Assembly: GCF_000278115.1 (NCBI RefSeq)
Contig: NZ_JH725120.1
Span: 96,585-160,584 of the forward strand
Length of the DNA: 64,000 nucleotides
Direction: 5' to 3'
Origin: Bartonella sp. DB5-6
GTDB lineage: Bacteria > Pseudomonadota > Alphaproteobacteria > Rhizobiales > Rhizobiaceae
Shown here: positions 63,888 to 64,000 of the stretch, piece by piece
Layout of the letters: each line of letters begins with the position of its first letter
Position numbering within the stretch: the stretch's first letter is position 1
Position numbers and translations under genes: made by a program
The notes under the pieces: generated by a model
Databases searched by the model: none
What the model saw: the letters and a program-made list of their open reading frames with translations, nothing else
Told to the model about the DNA's origin: nothing

Positions 63888-64000
63888 CTAGACTTGTTTT
63901 TCTTTCTCTTGCGGTTCTTTTAGGGGCTCTACGGATGTGTCTATCTCTACTTGTTCAGTAGATGAGAGCTGTTTTGTGTTTTCGTCCACCACGGGGGGAG
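63888..64000 (-). CDS. C-terminal end of a phage gene cut by the window edge
   Basis: An open frame on the minus strand runs in from beyond the window and stops at TAG 63888-63890. The visible tail is rich in Glu, Lys, Thr and Pro (VDENTKQLSSTEQVEIDT, then EPLKEPQEKEKQ). Identity is unknown; it is probably another gene of the tail module. Only the 3' 36 codons are seen. Confidence 0.55.
   Translation of the reverse strand, partial: PPVVDENTKQLSSTEQVEIDTSVEPLKEPQEKEKQV

Noticed and set aside
56951..64000. Phage region considered as a Bartonella gene transfer agent
   Set aside because: The gene order and proteins match the P2 tail operon. I saw no feature specific to a gene transfer agent, and the capsid/terminase part is outside the window.

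Overview
The window is an AT-rich alphaproteobacterial chromosome segment and most likely comes from a Bartonella species or a close Rhizobiales relative. This rests on several features: a CtrA/SciP/ChpT cell-cycle cluster with a neighbouring DUF1134 (EipA-type) gene, an LsrB/VtlR-type LysR gene beside trxB, an lgt-midA-pgeF operon, an rplY-pth-ychF neighbourhood, low GC with long decayed spacers, and several genes disrupted by stops or frameshifts. The genus call is inference from gene order and protein style. No database search was possible.

Layout. 1-5.6 kb: carB, a cold-shock protein and an aspartate aminotransferase. 6-12.2 kb: lsrB-trxB, a TrkH-type K+ transporter, and an lpcC-like glycosyltransferase with greA. 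12.5-20.4 kb: an SH3 protein, uvrB, a secreted histidine-rich BA14K-like protein, a metallo-beta-lactamase-fold hydrolase, an OmpR/EnvZ-type two-component pair and a YbjN protein. 20.7-30.7 kb: mostly housekeeping genes (ubiK, lgt, midA, pgeF, prs, a HerA-like ATPase, rplY, pth, an L,D-transpeptidase, ychF). 31.4-34.7 kb: a PRC-barrel protein, then a wholly decayed cytochrome bc1 operon in the order petA-petB-petC on the minus strand. 35.5-47 kb: trmL, cca, a four-gene MoxR/DUF58/DUF4159/large-membrane-protein operon, a metallophosphoesterase and a CDF cation exporter.

47-56.9 kb: a probable free-standing small RNA with a consensus promoter and an intrinsic terminator, a TrmH-type methyltransferase gene with one in-frame stop, mnmA, then sciP, a fliJ-like gene, ctrA, chpT, eipA, two small coiled-coil genes and two nucleotide-sugar genes. 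A tRNA-Met(CAU) at 56.9 kb marks the edge of a P2-like prophage tail module that runs to the end of the window. It keeps the P2 order FI-FII-E/E'-T-U-X-D, including a T7 slippery site for the E/E' -1 frameshift.

The genes combine into a few working units. CtrA, its inhibitor SciP and its phosphotransferase ChpT sit together with envelope genes. lgt, the L,D-transpeptidase, lpcC and the DegT/Gfo-Idh pair serve the envelope. MidA would support complex I, while complex III has been lost, which implies quinol-oxidase-based respiration.
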